DNA from: Membranipora membranacea
Taxonomy: Eukaryota; Bryozoa; Gymnolaemata; Cheilostomatida; Membraniporidae
Direction of reading: 5' to 3'
Length of the DNA: 64,000 nt
Assembly: GCA_914767715.1 (NCBI GenBank)
Contig: OU612070.1
Location: 12,665,501 to 12,729,500, forward strand
Shown: piece after piece, positions 10,861 through 22,822 of the stretch
Layout of the letters: each line of letters begins with the position of its first letter
Numbering within the stretch: the stretch's first letter is position 1
Notes under the pieces: generated by a model
What the model saw: only the letters and a program-made list of their open reading frames with translations
Database searches by the model: none
What the model was told of the DNA's origin: nothing
Translations under genes and position numbers: made by a program

Positions 10861-11534
10861 ATATGACGGTGGCTCCGAAGAAGTACAACAAAAACATAAA
10901 ATGTACCTTTTCAATCTGCTACACACACAGAAAAACATAGTAGGAAAATATTATAACAATGATCCACATTAGGCCTCTGCAGGTGGCGCTAATCAATTCC
11001 ATAGTCAATAGTCTCTCAGGTGATGCTAATTCAATTTTTGATTGTGTTCTAGTGCCTGCTCACCCGCCTCCTTGCTTCGTATAAATCTATAACTGACAAT
11101 GTTTTTTTTCTCACCAATGTGTTTCCGTAGAGCAAGATCTACAAAGAGTAAGGTATATACTGACAGTATTTTTTGCTACTAATGATATTGCAATAAACTA
11201 TGCTTTACTGTATTGCATACAGTGTTTTGTGTATTCGCACTTGACAGTGCTGTCATGTGCTCTCTATCTCCTTTCCTCCTTGCTGATCTGGAACGGAGAT
11301 ACCATAAGTTTCTCCAAATATGTGAAAGTGAAATGTGAAAGCTATTGTTCATTGCATTAACACATTTACACATTTACACATTCGATAACGAGGTAATCAG
11401 CTTATAATCTTAAAATGATGCTGCCACATCAATATTCCAGCTTAACGGTGTTTGGATTGATTGAAAGGATACCTATTATCCTGGATGGAAATTTAAATTC
11501 AATTACCTGAAATGCATGGGTTTGATTGTTGTGT
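10861..11534. other. Sequence with no recognisable gene
   Basis: AT-rich sequence. Short tandem pieces (CACATTTACA units near 11358-11385) are the only structure I can see. Confidence 0.4.
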
Positions 11535-11896
11535 CAGGTGTATCAACTGCTTCACCATCCTTGAAAATTCAGTTCCCAGTTTCATCGATCCCGTGCCACA
11601 CACCCTCCAACAGATAATCACTTACACGTGGCTTGTGGGCAGCGAAAGAAGCAAATACTTCTTCAATCATTGATGATGTTATTATATTGCGTGAGCATGA
11701 TGGCATCCTGCGCCAATTCCTTCGTTATATGGTGTTCTTGCCTGGTAAAGCAATTTCCCATCTTGCCTTCTTCAGCTTTCCTCTCAGTGCAGAGAAGAGG
11801 GTATGCTGAGAAATGTTCTGGTTGGAAGTTGGTCATTCCTTCTGTGTCGAAACCACTCACCAAAATTGCTGGTGATTGAATGGAACAGCATGCCAA
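11535..11896 (-). pseudogene. Broken coding relic, family not recognised
   Basis: Minus-strand frames give protein-like sequence: NFQPEHFSAYPLL, HHITKELAQDAIMLTQYNNI, then after a frameshift EEVFASFAAHKPRVSDYLL and EGVWHGIDETGN, a stop, then IFKDGEAVDTPDTTIKPMHF. The continuity of meaningful sequence across at least one frameshift and one stop argues for an old gene or transposon ORF rather than chance. I cannot place it in a family. Confidence 0.35.
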
Positions 11897-11946
11897 ACAT
11901 CAGCTGGAGAAAGAAAAAAAAAGTAAAAGTAAATCGAAAACTCATT

Positions 11947-12152
11947 CATCTCTCCGGCGTTGTACTGCCCCCATATTTTGAATAGCCGTTCGCTATTAAT
12001 GTTTTCTTTCACCCTTCTACTTGTGAATACCTTGCAACAGCAGACGATTGGTGCAGTCTGCAGCCATTGCCTCATGGTATAGATTTTTAGCTTGTACAAA
12101 GGGGATGAATAGAGAGGGTATACCGTGAATGCCACAGCGTTGTCTATGAAAT
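11947..12152. repeat. Dispersed repeat E1, second copy
   Basis: Matches about 2230-2440 in the same orientation with scattered substitutions. The shared segments include GTACTGCCCCCATATTTTGA and CTTTCACCCTTCTACTTGT. Only one of the two copies lies in the composite element. Confidence 0.75.
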
Positions 12153-12399
12153 GTAGAAGTTAAAAGTTATAAATTTTTGTCTTAAAGGCCTCTTGGGCAG
12201 AAATAAATACTTGCCTATCATGAACGTTGTAATGCCACCCTTCCACATTGTTGTAAGTTCTTATTGAAATCATAAATTGGCTCCATTCCTTGGGTTCCCA
12301 TAGCTTGGACCATGTATGTTTGACGTACGCAACCAGCTGGCGGTAGGTTGTGTCAGTACTCTGGGTCTAAATATACGCAAGTACATGAGGGGCCTGTTT

Positions 12400-12545
12400 T
12401 GTTTTCTTCACATTCTGGATTTGCCAACATTCTGGATTTCACCATTTCCCACATTTGGGTTTTTCCAACAACAGGATTTTCTCCATAGCTTGTCATTTTC
12501 ACACATCAGGATTTTTTCCACATCCTGGATTAACACGAGACATAG
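12400..12545. repeat. Degenerate ACATTCTGGATTT-type tandem motif
   Basis: Variants of a short motif recur in tandem (ACATTCTGGATTT, ACATTTGGGTTTT, ACATCAGGATTTT, ACATCCTGGATT). A similar cluster is at about 22925-22972. A 139-codon open frame passes through here, but its composition follows from the repeat. Confidence 0.5.
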
Positions 12546-12949
12546 ATTTCCCCTAGCTCGGTTTCAAGCTGTCGGGTATTTTGGAATAAATTGGTTTCAT
12601 TGCGCAGCCTTCGATGTTTTTCTGAAAGCCACATCACTCCTGTCTTCCCTATGGTCTGAATGGAACTGCTGTCCCTCATTTTTCAACAGCAATCATGCAT
12701 TACTAGCTGCTTTTTTAATAATCTTTATTTCTTAACATTGCATATTGATCATCACAGGTATTCCACACTTGTTTTCCTGCTGCTGGGGCGGTCCCTTTGT
12801 AGGTAACTTTTCTGTTGAATTTTTATAGCAGTACTGGTATGGGTCATCGGTCTTGACAGACTTTTGGTTGGTAGCAGAATTTTAGGTTTAACTGCTACTC
12901 TACCACTCATATTTGTCTCATGCAACCGATTAGGATAAATACCTTGGTA

Positions 12950-13650
12950 CCAGTATAGAGCATGGTTTGTCACCATTACTAAAGCCAGTTTATTCTTTTA
13001 CCGAGCGGATTCGTGCCCCAGTGGTATGGATGTTGGCAATGTCATGTGTTCTGTGCTCCAGTATTTAGCTGCCTCCCTCTTTTCAAAAAATTAGATACAA
13101 CTTTGTCCCGTGATGTATAACAGTCTTTGGTTGCCCCCAGACTCCCTATTGTTACGTCTCCCGGTATTAACAAAGAATCCAAAAACAGCAACGGTCTCAG
13201 AGTCCCTCAGAGCAAAAAGCTTGATCCCCCACTTCACCAGCTTCTTCGGTAGATACTGTTTGAAATACAGACAACCTTTCTATTTTAGCATAGACTCTCA
13301 TCGACAGTCGCTTTTGTTGCCAGGGATGCTATTTTGGAGATAGGTTGCACTGCACTTATCAAGCACTGCACTTATCAAGCACAGCACAGTGAGGTTCATA
13401 GTCCGTGTGGTCTTTTGGTTTTTGACCATTGTTGTCAGCAAAGTGTCGGTACATCTTCATCAAAGTGTATCGGTTGTAGGACACAATTATTCAAAAAATG
13501 TTCACCCACAAGCCAATGCTGATACCAATGGTCAGGCGCGATCTGCAGTTACAGTAAAATCAATCGCTATCTCAACAGAGATGAAGGCTTTGATTTCATC
13601 GGCCATTGTTTCACGCCCATTCCACTGTTTGGTAACAACGGCTGATGACT
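12950..13650 (-). pseudogene. piggyBac transposase relic, copy 2
   Basis: This is the same family as 700-1623. Nucleotide similarity is visible between 12961-13090 and 851-1040. The minus strand reads ADEIKAFISVEIAID (about 13570-13620), then NIVSYNRYTLMKMYRHFADN (about 13435-13500), then KLVKWGIKLFALRDSET (about 13190-13250). These match the piggyBac catalytic core, including the conserved KWGIKxFxLxDS block that follows the first aspartate region. Frames shift and stops occur, so it is inactive. Copies 1 and 2 keep different parts of the transposase. Confidence 0.7.
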
Positions 13651-14359
13651 TTCCAGCCACTGTTGTGCATATAAATTAATGATGGCTTAGGTATATGAAG
13701 GTAATTTATGAGATAATTGAATGAGTAATAAGAGTAATATAAACAAAGCAAAAGGGTAATAAGGAGAATATATCAGGTAAAACGAAAAAAAGGAGGAATA
13801 GGTCTATGTGGGTAGTATGGAAAAAGTTACTGAGTATTAAGAGTAATATAAACCGAGAGTTACATGTAAATAAAATATTTATTAAGCTTGTTAAATGACA
13901 ATGAGACGGTCAAAGAGATCAGGTAAAATGAATACAAAATTTAACGCTTATACTTGCTTATTAGCTCATTTTGAGTTTTACTCAGTTTTTAGGAAGGCAT
14001 TTCTATATGTAGTATATAATGCATGAGTGGGAATACGCTCAGCACCTCACAGAGATTACGTACTTCTAAAGGGAAGCCACCATGCACACATATAAACATA
14101 TTGTAATCATGGTGAGCTGAGATTACCCCTCCTGTGCTGTTGGCAGCAGTAGTTTGGTCCTTCAGTATCATTATCTGTTGTAGGGCACCATCGACATTGT
14201 TTACCCTCATATTTCTCAGTGCTGACCTGATGATTTCCTGAAGGATCCACAACATCCGAAAAGCGCTGAAGTATTAAACACTGTTGTTGTTATCAAATTA
14301 GAGACAAGTTGCACCTCGAGTCTTGGAAACAATAACTTGTTCTTCGATCATAGCCTGTA

Positions 14360-15640
14360 TGATTTTCATGCCCTTTTGAGGATACCGCTCTGTCCTGTAC
14401 GGGTAGCAGGTGTTTGCCGGAGACCAAGCTCAATCAAACCTCTCCATCTGCTCCTGTTCTGGGTATCTTCCTCTCTCAAGCCACATGATTTTAGGTCTTT
14501 TCTGATTGTATCTGACCATCTATGCTTTGGGCGCCCACGTGTCCACGTGTCCAAACCATTCAAGCCTTCTTCTTTTCATCAAGTCTGCTATTGCCATAAC
14601 ATTTGCTTCTTCTCTAATACTCTCGTTTGTCCTATGCTCCTCCAGGCTGATTTCGAGGCAATATCTCAACATTCTCATCTCACAGACGCTAATTTTATCT
14701 TCCAGGTAGTCGGTTACTGGCCATGTTTCATTCCCGTATAACAGCACTTGGCGGATTACTGTTTTGTAGACGAGCACTTTCAAACTCTTGGGGACTTTGT
14801 TGTCGCACAACACTCCCGGTAACTCTCTCCACTTATTCAAGGCTTTGCTAACACGTAACTCCACCTCTGCTTTACATCCTCCTTCCTGGTGAATGGTAGT
14901 CCCGATTGGTACTTGAATGCACTGCATTGAGGTAGATTGTTGTCATACTCTTTCAACTTGATCTCTTCTGTGTTCTCCAGCCTTCTCCTCCAGTCCTCTA
15001 GCCGCTCCTCTAGATTATCCCTTTCTTCGTCACATAAAACAAGATCGTCTGCAAACAGCATCCTCCAGGGCGTATCTTCTCCTGTGTCTTCCGAGATGAC
15101 ATCCATTATTATAATAAACAAAAGTGGGCTCAATGCTGAGCCCTGATGAAGACCAACTTCTACTTTAATTTCATCGGTATCTCCGGCATTTGTTGCAACC
15201 TGGGTTGTTGAATCCTTGTACATATCCTTGATGATATCAATGTAGGTCTCAGGGACATTCCGTTTCCTCAGACAATGCCATATAGGCTCACTTGGGATTG
15301 TATCATACGCTTTCTCCAAGTCAACGAACACCATGTGTAGCTCTTTATTAAATTCTCTGTACTTCTCTTGCAACATACGCAGACAAAACATTGGTTCTGT
15401 AGTCGATTTTCCTCTCTGGAAGCCATATTGGTTGCTTGATGCCTCAATAATTGCCACAGTTGAAAGGGTCACCCTTCTGCTTGTAAATAGGTACAATTTT
15501 GCTCCTCCTCCACTCCTGCGGTATCCCTTTTCTCATAGCTTCCTCCAAGCAAGATGTTATCCATGTAGTGCCCGTGTCCTTCAGCTTCTTTATCAGCTCT
15601 ATATCAGGTCCTTTGGCTTTGTTCAACTTCATCCTTTCTC
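14360..15640 (-). pseudogene. RTE-type LINE reverse transcriptase relic
   Basis: This is a non-LTR retrotransposon RT, which copies element RNA at the target site. In order on the minus strand: IPQEWRRSKIVPIYKQKGD (about 15490-15545), QYGFQRGKSTTEP (about 15390-15430), HMVFVDLEKAYDTIP (catalytic Asp block, about 15295-15340), GLHQGSALSPLLF (about 15110-15150) and WRMLFADDLVLCDE with the FADD active site (about 15030-15070). The C-terminal part follows, with LLYGNETWPVT and RRRLEWFGHVDTW (about 14540-14760), then GRPKHRWSDTIRKDL (about 14495-14540). These are hallmarks of the RTE/BovB-like group. A short part between fingers and palm is deleted near 15450-15490, and frameshifts near 14930 and 14560 separate the blocks. 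No endonuclease domain is seen upstream, so the copy is 5'-truncated. Confidence 0.85.
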
Positions 15641-17448
15641 TCTGTTCTCGATTGGATTAAATTGAAGTTTTTAAAAATGCGTTGATAACCCATAATGTCA
15701 CATGACTTATGGTTAGTCAACTGAGGCATGTTTTTGAGGTTGCAGCTAGACTTTGGTGTATTTGAGCAGCTGCCAAGGGGCCCCTATTTGAACATGTATG
15801 TAAAAGCCTCTTGTGCTTGACATGGTGTTAATGATTTGTCTTGTATGGTACCCTGCTAGGAAACCTTTAAGGGCTTCAGATTCTGCCATTGTTGGTAGGT
15901 TGTAATTAATAGCACATTACTTGCTAAATAATACCTGATCCTGACAGCCAGTACGATCAGTTAATTTGCAACCAGGTATATCGATACTGGGACTGGGAGT
16001 TGAGGATGCTCTTTTGATATTCAACATTTAAAACTGGAATGCTAGTTCTGGTCTTTGGCATGTGATAAATTGACCTGGCTGTCTCAGAGCATTGATGTAA
16101 AATATGTGTGTCACAACTAATAAACAGTGAACAGTAAAGCGTCTATATAATATTCAACTTAATCTTTGGATCTGCTCCACGGGGCAGTCAGTAGCCCCCC
16201 ACCCCATCTCTGCAATTCTAAGAAAAAGCTTAATTGTTGTTATTGAAAGCAAGGAGTAACAGCGAAAGCAATACACTTGTTTTTGTACATGATTTTGTAA
16301 CTGAGATGACTCTTTATATATTTAGATTGACACAATAAAAGATAAATGCCCCGATTCAAGAAAAAATTATTTTATACATCGTTTTTTTAATTGAAATAAT
16401 TGAAACTTTCAAATTTAACACCTATTTATAACATTCCAATTTAGAACAAGTACATCATTACGCATCAAATATCAAAATATAACTTTTGTGGTTGTCTGCC
16501 ACTTTAGGTCTTCGCTAAAACTGTACCAAGATTTATTTAAAATCAGCCAAACGTTTGATAGGGCTATTATTGCGCTTTCTTAGCATCAATAAGTAAATTA
16601 ACATATTGGCGCTCGTCTAGTGACATGTGAGTTAAAAGTCTTTACTTCATAATTTTCATCATAACGGATGATTAAGCTATGGGTCTAAAATCATTGCTGC
16701 ACTTGGGGTTTGCAGTCTTTGGCAGTGGGGTTATCGCTAATCATTTCTAAATGTCAGGTAATACTTCTTTATCAGGCATAGATTAAAATGTTTACAAAAT
16801 TGGAGAACGTTCGCAAGGAGAAAATCCTTGTATCAAAGTCACATTTGTCAGTGACAATATCTACTGATCAGCCTCGGGTTACACTTTGTGCCCTGGTCGC
16901 TAGAGGTATGACGTTGCAGTGATTCAGAGACTGAGCTTGATTAGCCTGACGAGCATGTCATGACTTGGGATCAGGTCAGAGATGCGACAGAGCCTCCACT
17001 GGCCTAGCATTACAACACCACCGACATTGAAAGACTTCGAGTGCCTAACTCACCAGTCTCTGATAACCCGCCATACAACATCAGTATCTGAAGAAGTCAA
17101 TATACGGTCGTGTTGCAGGCATTTCTTTTTCATCCGATTCGATTTATCTGATTCATCCGATGATTTGATTGCCGTCTGAGCTTGGGCTCCATTAATAGGT
17201 GATATGTAGTGTTGACTTGCCTGTAGAACAGTAATTATTTGAAAATACATACGTAATGATCAGAAAGTTCATTATTTAGTTGTAATCAAATGTTAAGGGG
17301 AGTTTTGTGTTTTATCAGCATCGAAAGCTGATTCAGTGATATCTAGTTATTATTTTTTTGTGTAATTTGAAGATACATATTTGTAGGTCTCACCTCCAGA
17401 CCGGTCCGACCAAGCAGGAAAAAAAAAGAAGCCTATTTAAAGTTGGAT
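15641..17448. other. Sequence with no recognisable gene
   Basis: AT-rich, with no supportable coding region, RNA or repeat family by eye. Confidence 0.4.
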
Positions 17449-17649
17449 TCATATATTTATAAACACGCAGTTTGAAAGAATAGTGTTGATAGAGCCTTTG
17501 ATGGCGCCTATCCTTGTATGATGGTGGGAATGTGACACAGTGACCATTTCCGCATTAACGGCAGCTGCACCGGTGATTATTTTAAAATATAACTTTAGGT
17601 CAGCGCCCTTCCTTCTTTCAAACAATGTTTGCCATCCCACTTCAGCCAT
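17449..17649 (-). pseudogene. LINE 3'-end fragment (RT C-terminal region)
   Basis: The minus-strand frame reads VGWQTLFERRKGADLKLYFK followed by IITG. This matches the LxWxxLxxRRxxxxLxLxYKI segment near the C terminus of CR1/jockey-type LINE ORF2. Only the tail remains. Confidence 0.55.
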
Positions 17650-17749
17650 ATGGGCACTGATATGGTCACTACATCTTGTTTGATATGCCTATCTAAAAGC
17701 TTTACTGTTTATGGCCTCCATGATATATGTCTGTGTCTATGTGCACACC

Positions 17750-18130
17750 TAGGTATTTTACACAGACCTATCCTTTGACAAGCACATCAGAGAGATTTGC
17801 AAGAAAGCCACACAAACGCTTAGAGCTAAAACTAAGAGTATGCCTCTCATGGTTGGTCTCCTCATTTGTGTAAGCATATATATATGTCTCAAAGTGTGAA
17901 TTTATGAGAGTCCAGAGGCAGACACAGGCCAACCTCAACAGTCCCTCCCAGACCTACAACTTGAATGCTACCCAATTATCTCGTGTATCCTTTGTAAGAT
18001 ACCTAGGTGTGCACATAGACAAAGGATACATGAGATAATTGGGTGGCATTTAAGTTGTAGGTCTGGGAGGGACTGTTGAGGTTGGCCTGTGTCTGCCTCT
18101 GGACTCTTATAAATTCACACTTTGAGACAT
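17750..18130 (+). pseudogene. LINE RT fragment, rearranged around a palindrome
   Basis: The plus strand reads DLSFDKHIREICKKATQTLR (about 17765-17830), then after a break QTQANLNSPSQTYNL and SRVSFVRYLGVHIDK (about 17905-18025). In an intact CR1/jockey-type RT the YLGVxID block precedes the LSxDKHI block, so the order is rearranged. The palindrome described separately sits exactly on the YLGV segment. Confidence 0.6.
17884..18130. repeat. Palindrome in LINE sequence (112-bp arms)
   Basis: The left arm is 17884-17995 and the right arm 18019-18130, with a 23-nt loop. The arms have equal length and a handful of mismatches by eye (for example CTCGTGTATCC against CTCATGTATCC), so the foldback is older than the two large palindromes in copy A. 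Confidence 0.85.
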
Positions 18131-18692
18131 TAAAGCACATCTGTCAGGTATCGGCCCATTCTGCAAGGTTATCTAGATCAGATTGCGAGTCGATTGCGTA
18201 ATTCAGATCCAGCATAAATTGTAGACATTTGGTAGTCCATCTACAGGGATTTACTTGTGCGGGGAGTATTAATATGGACAAACATTTTTTTTATGAGACT
18301 TAATTTTACCAATTTGCTGTCCTCAAATTTAAATCCCAATATCTTTTGACATCACTAGCATAGCATGTCTTGTCAAGACAGGCTACATTGAGCCATATTT
18401 AATAGCGTAACTCATGATGATTAATGATCTATTGATTTATAATTCAATAGAGAAAATCAATATTTGCAGTGCACCTGCTGTGTCACACATTGTGACCTTG
18501 TCATTTAACTATAAACTGAACTCATAATTATTGTATTCCTACACTTTTTCATATCTAATTATCAAAAATCCACCTGCAGAGTCAACTATTATTGATTGAC
18601 AGGGCCATGTTTATGAGTGTCCCACCTATGACATAAAATCCTTCCTTATCAATGCATACAAATCCTTCTGATGTATTTGGCGCCAAAATGGA

Positions 18693-18724
18693 GCACATAT
18701 ACATATATATACACATATATATCT
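18693..18724. repeat. (ACATAT)-like microsatellite
   Basis: An imperfect run of ACATAT/ATAT units. Confidence 0.6.
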
Positions 18725-18779
18725 TTTTCGACGGGCAATCTCTCTCTTCGTTGCCTTTGATAACCAAGGGCCTGAGGTG

Positions 18780-20220
18780 GTTTTCCTAGTACGACCAGGA
18801 ATATTTGCACTAGCGGTGTGGTGGAAACGCTTTTTAAAAGTTTCTCATACCCTGTCCACTTGGTCTTTGTTTTCAATAAGTTGACATACATCTTTCTCAA
18901 GATCAAAGCAGTCTACCATGATGTCTGGGATATTGGCTTTTTTGAATATATAAACTTGGGTGGTGTTATTATTCTCATTTGTATGGGTAACAGGGTCTTC
19001 TGAGAAGAGATCAAAGAGTATTATATCGTGGTCAGAAAATCTTGTTTGGCTCGTTGGAGTTGAGCGGTCCAGGTCTGAAAGGACATGATCGAGAGTATTG
19101 CCGTGCCGATGTGAAATGCCAACAACGGCTTGTCTGCATGATGACTCATTTTTGCACCATGTGATGAAGTCATCAACATTCCGAACTGAAGGCCTGTGGT
19201 ATGTATGCAGTAAGATTGAATGAAAAACCGTCAACACTAGCAGCAATCGATAACAATTCACCTGTATCTGCAGGTAAGACCTGGGTGACAACAATGTTCA
19301 AGGAGTCGAGAACACCAATTAGCACTCCACCTCCACATCCTACAGAACCTGTACGGTCTAACCTATAAAAAGTGGAAGTTATACATTTTTCTTTATCAGC
19401 GATACATGGGATCAATTTAGTTTCAATTAGTGCAAAGATATCAGGTTTGTGCTGGTTTAGGGCAACTTCCAGTTGATCATTTTTTCCCTGATACCATTGC
19501 AATTCCTACCTATGAAGTCAGAAAATATTTATTTATATTAGTTATTAGGCTGATTCACTTTGAGCGGTGACATTTTTTGCAGCTGTAGCTATTGGTTCAG
19601 CATCATTATCAATATCGCACCATGTTAGGTTTTCACTGGTGCGACATATATTCATTATCTGGAAATTTTTCAGCCAATGACCTCCTTGCACGCCTCATGA
19701 TGAACTCTCTCTCTTATTCGTCTTTGGTGAGGTCCAGCGTGGCAAAACTTCCTGCTTTGTTTAGCGAATTCAGACTATTTAACTTACGAACGAAATCTAT
19801 TTTCATAACCTCAGTGTGAAATTGGATTTTGACTGGTCTTGATTTTCATTGGCCCTCATTTTGTTTCTGCGAACCAAGCCTGGAGATCCCAATGGTAGAA
19901 TTGTTTGCGCTCTAGTCTCTCTCTGGGTGAGAGAATCCTGTTTAGCTCTTTCATCAAGACGCTTTCAATGGCTCTGATTTCGGAACTATCCTCCTTAGAT
20001 TTGCCTGTAACTTGAGCATATGTTTTTGTTATTTTGTGGCTGTCTGTAACAATCTTTGTCAATACATCTAGTTTTGTTTCAAGTTGAGCCAAGGAGGGTT
20101 TAACTCCTGGTCCATAAAAATATTTAGGCAGCTTGGGTTGACACTTTGGACAGTACCATAGGATTCCTGTCCTGTTCATTATTTTAGTAAATTCTGTCAC
20201 GTCCGTTCAGTTTGAGAGCT
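18780..20220 (-). pseudogene. LINE 5' portion: ORF1 and endonuclease relic
   Basis: Read on the minus strand, ORF1 begins with a cysteine-containing GILWYCPKCQPKL segment (about 20130-20165), as in the PHD-like finger of CR1/jockey-type ORF1. A coiled region follows, then SFATLDLTKDE and REFIMRRARRSLAEKFPDNE (about 19650-19770), with in-frame stops. Next comes an APE-type endonuclease: HKPDIFALIETKLIP (about 19415-19460), GGGVLIGV, then DDFITWCKNES and VVGISHRHGNTLDHVLSDLD (about 19070-19180) and the SDHDIILFDLF catalytic block (about 19010-19050). The endonuclease nicks target DNA. Frameshifts near 19200 and the stops make it inactive, and no RT follows within this copy. Confidence 0.75.
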
Positions 20221-20519
20221 AACTGTTGCAAAGATCTTCATCATGATAGGTTTAGTTTTAATTCAGATTTGCGTTTGTCTAGAAAGTTTTGTATCATACG
20301 CCTTATAATCCAGAACATACAAACTGAGTTAATGATTTATTCTAATTGGTTCACCATTGAAAACAGCAGGTTATGGTCAAGATAGAATTTACAATGTACC
20401 TGGAGTTTGTATGATGCGTATTCACATTTCTGTCGGTAGTTGGGTATGATTTGGTCTGATAACTATGTGCTTGTTCTGCGGTTTGAGCACTATAGTGGGT
20501 GTCTGTGCTTGGACTGAAT

Positions 20520-20690
20520 TTCTATAAAACTCAACTTGATGACCATCAGCATTTGTTGCCTTTGTTTGTTTACTCAGTTGTTTTCTTTAAACAGCTGTTC
20601 AGTGATGGAGATGATTGACATGGGCTCATCAAACTCCCTAGGTGTCTCTGCATGACTGCTAACTGGGCTACTTTGGAAGAGCATCAATGT
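20520..20690 (-). repeat. Third, partial copy of a segment of the composite unit
   Basis: Matches about 5280-5390 and 29352-29445 in the same orientation, sharing CTTGATGACCATCAGC and TGCATGACTGCTAA. It contains roughly 70 bp between the two shared blocks that are missing from both composite copies. The minus-strand frame at 20574-20831 is open but unrecognised. Confidence 0.6.
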
Positions 20691-20880
20691 ATGTCTGAGT
20701 TCATTAGCAAATGCAGATTTCATATGAGAAATCTTTTGTCCATAAACTGGTTTATCAATGAGAAGTTTAAGACCAAACACTGCACTTAAAAATAAAGATG
20801 GTTCAAATAATGTTTTTGGTATTTGAGACATTTGGCACCATTACCAAATTGAAGATTTGTCAGACTGTGGTTTGTGTAAA

Positions 20881-21066
20881 CTAGTGGTATATCTTTGAGC
20901 CCACTAGAGTTGCCGCAGTTGTTGCTACAAAATTTGGGCACAAATATGGTGTGTCCAGGTTAATAACTCTCAAACAATGCCTCTGAATAGATTCTATCCT
21001 ACTTTTCTTGGTATCTGACAGATTAATGAACCATGCAGGAGTGGCATAGGACAAGGTCAAGGTCAT
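20881..21066 (-). pseudogene. LINE ORF2 C-terminal fragment
   Basis: The minus-strand frame reads LSYATPAWFINLSDTKKSRI followed by ESIQRHCLRVI. This matches the YAxPxWxxxLS...IQRxxxRII region after the RT thumb of CR1-type LINEs. It is truncated on both sides. Confidence 0.55.
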
Positions 21067-21157
21067 CGCATCATCTAGGCTTAAACTACTGCTGCCACTC
21101 AGGCAAATTTGTGCTCATTGAATTCTACATAGCTCCAAGATAATTAATTGAGACCTA

Positions 21158-21371
21158 AATCTCATAATTGTCACCTAATGGGCAAATAATTTGCACAAAC
21201 TGATCTTCAAAATCAGGGCATGAAATCTACGCACCAGCTTATGACGTGTACTGAATGCACTAGCAAGGCAGTAACTACGTCACCCGTGCCAGTAGATAAT
21301 TAATTTCATACCCTAATTTTGACGATCAGTTTGTGCAGATTATTTGCTCATTAGGTGACAATGCTGAGATT
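21158..21371. repeat. MITE-like element with long inverted ends
   Basis: The ends, about 21158-21229 and 21303-21371, are imperfect reverse complements. Outer parts share AATCTCA..ATTGTCACCTAATG and inner parts share GCACAAACTGATC. It is 214 bp long with no coding capacity. No clear target-site duplication is visible. A foldback or MITE-type DNA element is the best guess. Confidence 0.55.
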
Positions 21372-21399
21372 GCAGCATCAATTTATTAGTTTTGAGCTA

Positions 21400-22560
21400 T
21401 ACAGAATCCTATAAGCACACATTTGGCTGTGTGGCAGCAGTGGTTTAAGCTGTGTATGGCGTCAAGAGCTGGTTGCAATACTTTGAGAGAGTTACTTGCA
21501 TGATATCAGTTGTCACTTTCAACAGCAATGCAACCGCCAACCAGACTATAACCTTCTTTTCCTACTAAAGCCAGTGCTGATATCTCTTGGCGACCTAGGA
21601 TTAAGCCATGCAGAAAAGTCGCAGGCCACTGACTCAATCACACACTGCTGTATCTCACTACCACCCTTTGCGCATAGAGCTAAAATCACAGTAACAATGA
21701 TACACACAATGAATGAGGAGTTTGAATCCTGAATCAAAGAAAGTGACACTAACTCACTTCCCCAGCATTACTGCTGCCGAAGACAGATGTGACAAGTTTG
21801 GTCTTAGCCACCAGTCCTCTACTTGGTTTACATTATGTCAGTATGGTGGTTGTATTGTATATTGGCAACAGTCTTAATTTAATTGTACCCTGGAATTGAC
21901 AAACAAAATTATTAGTCAAGTGAAGCATGGATGGTAAAATAGGGAACAATAGTAATTATCTCATTATGAGTGTTGTATGAGTAATCTGTGCTTTAAAATG
22001 GTCAGAACGGTTAAAATGTGGCAACAACAACAACAACGAATGGTGCAAAATCTATGTGTGGTAAAAATATGCCACGATGTTATGAAATCCAAATTCTGTT
22101 TATAAAAATATGAGTACGCGGTATTACAAAATGAAATGGTCAAATGTCATTCAAATATTAAACTCACAATTGTTGGTGTATTAAACCACCATCAACAGAA
22201 TCAGAACAGGTAATAATGGCATACACTGTCATCTTAACTGAGTATAGCAGCGCCCCGACATAATTAGCTCCTAAAACAAATTATTAATCCTAAATATTTG
22301 CACTGACAGGTTAAAAAATACAAGTACGTATAACAAAACTGAGAAATAAATTAATCAGTCTCCAGCAATCCGAGATAGAACTTTACATCATAACGTCGGT
22401 CAGCAATGACAATTATATATAAATAAATAATCGGGTAACCTCACAACGCATTGAATATAAGAACGGAGTTGAGAATAAACAGAATAATGTAGCGTCACAA
22501 TCGGTAGAATTATACATTTGTAGTGAAAGTTACGCAGTCGACAAGTGTAAATAACAGAAG
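21400..22560. other. Sequence with no recognisable gene
   Basis: Short open frames only, with a CAA-rich tract near 22022-22040. Nothing I can support as a gene. Confidence 0.4.
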
Positions 22561-22578
22561 AAAACTCACCATAACTAT

Positions 22579-22619
22579 AAAATATAATATAATATAATAT
22601 AATATAATATAATATAATA
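22579..22619. repeat. (AATAT)n microsatellite
   Basis: About eight tandem units of a pentanucleotide. Confidence 0.9.
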
Positions 22620-22779
22620 GTTTAGTCTAGATAATAAGATGTCGGCTGAACGGGCATGAGCCCTAGATGTTGATGGTTCGAAGGCTACTACTACACTGAA
22701 GTATAGTGTTATTATTTGATTCGTTGATGCATAGATAAATGAGAGTCATGAGTGGACAACCACAAACTGTAATACTGGC

Positions 22780-22822
22780 ACATACATACATACATACATA
22801 CATACATACATACATACATACA
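22780..22822. repeat. (CATA)n microsatellite
   Basis: About ten tandem units of CATA/TACA. Confidence 0.95.

Noticed and set aside
12316-12735. 139-codon plus-strand frame
   Set aside because: It runs through a degenerate tandem repeat and has Phe/Ser-rich low-complexity composition with no domain.
14337-14741. 134-codon plus-strand frame, and others across 14937-15665
   Set aside because: Antisense shadows of the RTE reverse transcriptase on the minus strand.
22780-22822. Repeated array that might suggest CRISPR
   Set aside because: It is a simple tetranucleotide microsatellite with no spacers, in a eukaryotic context.
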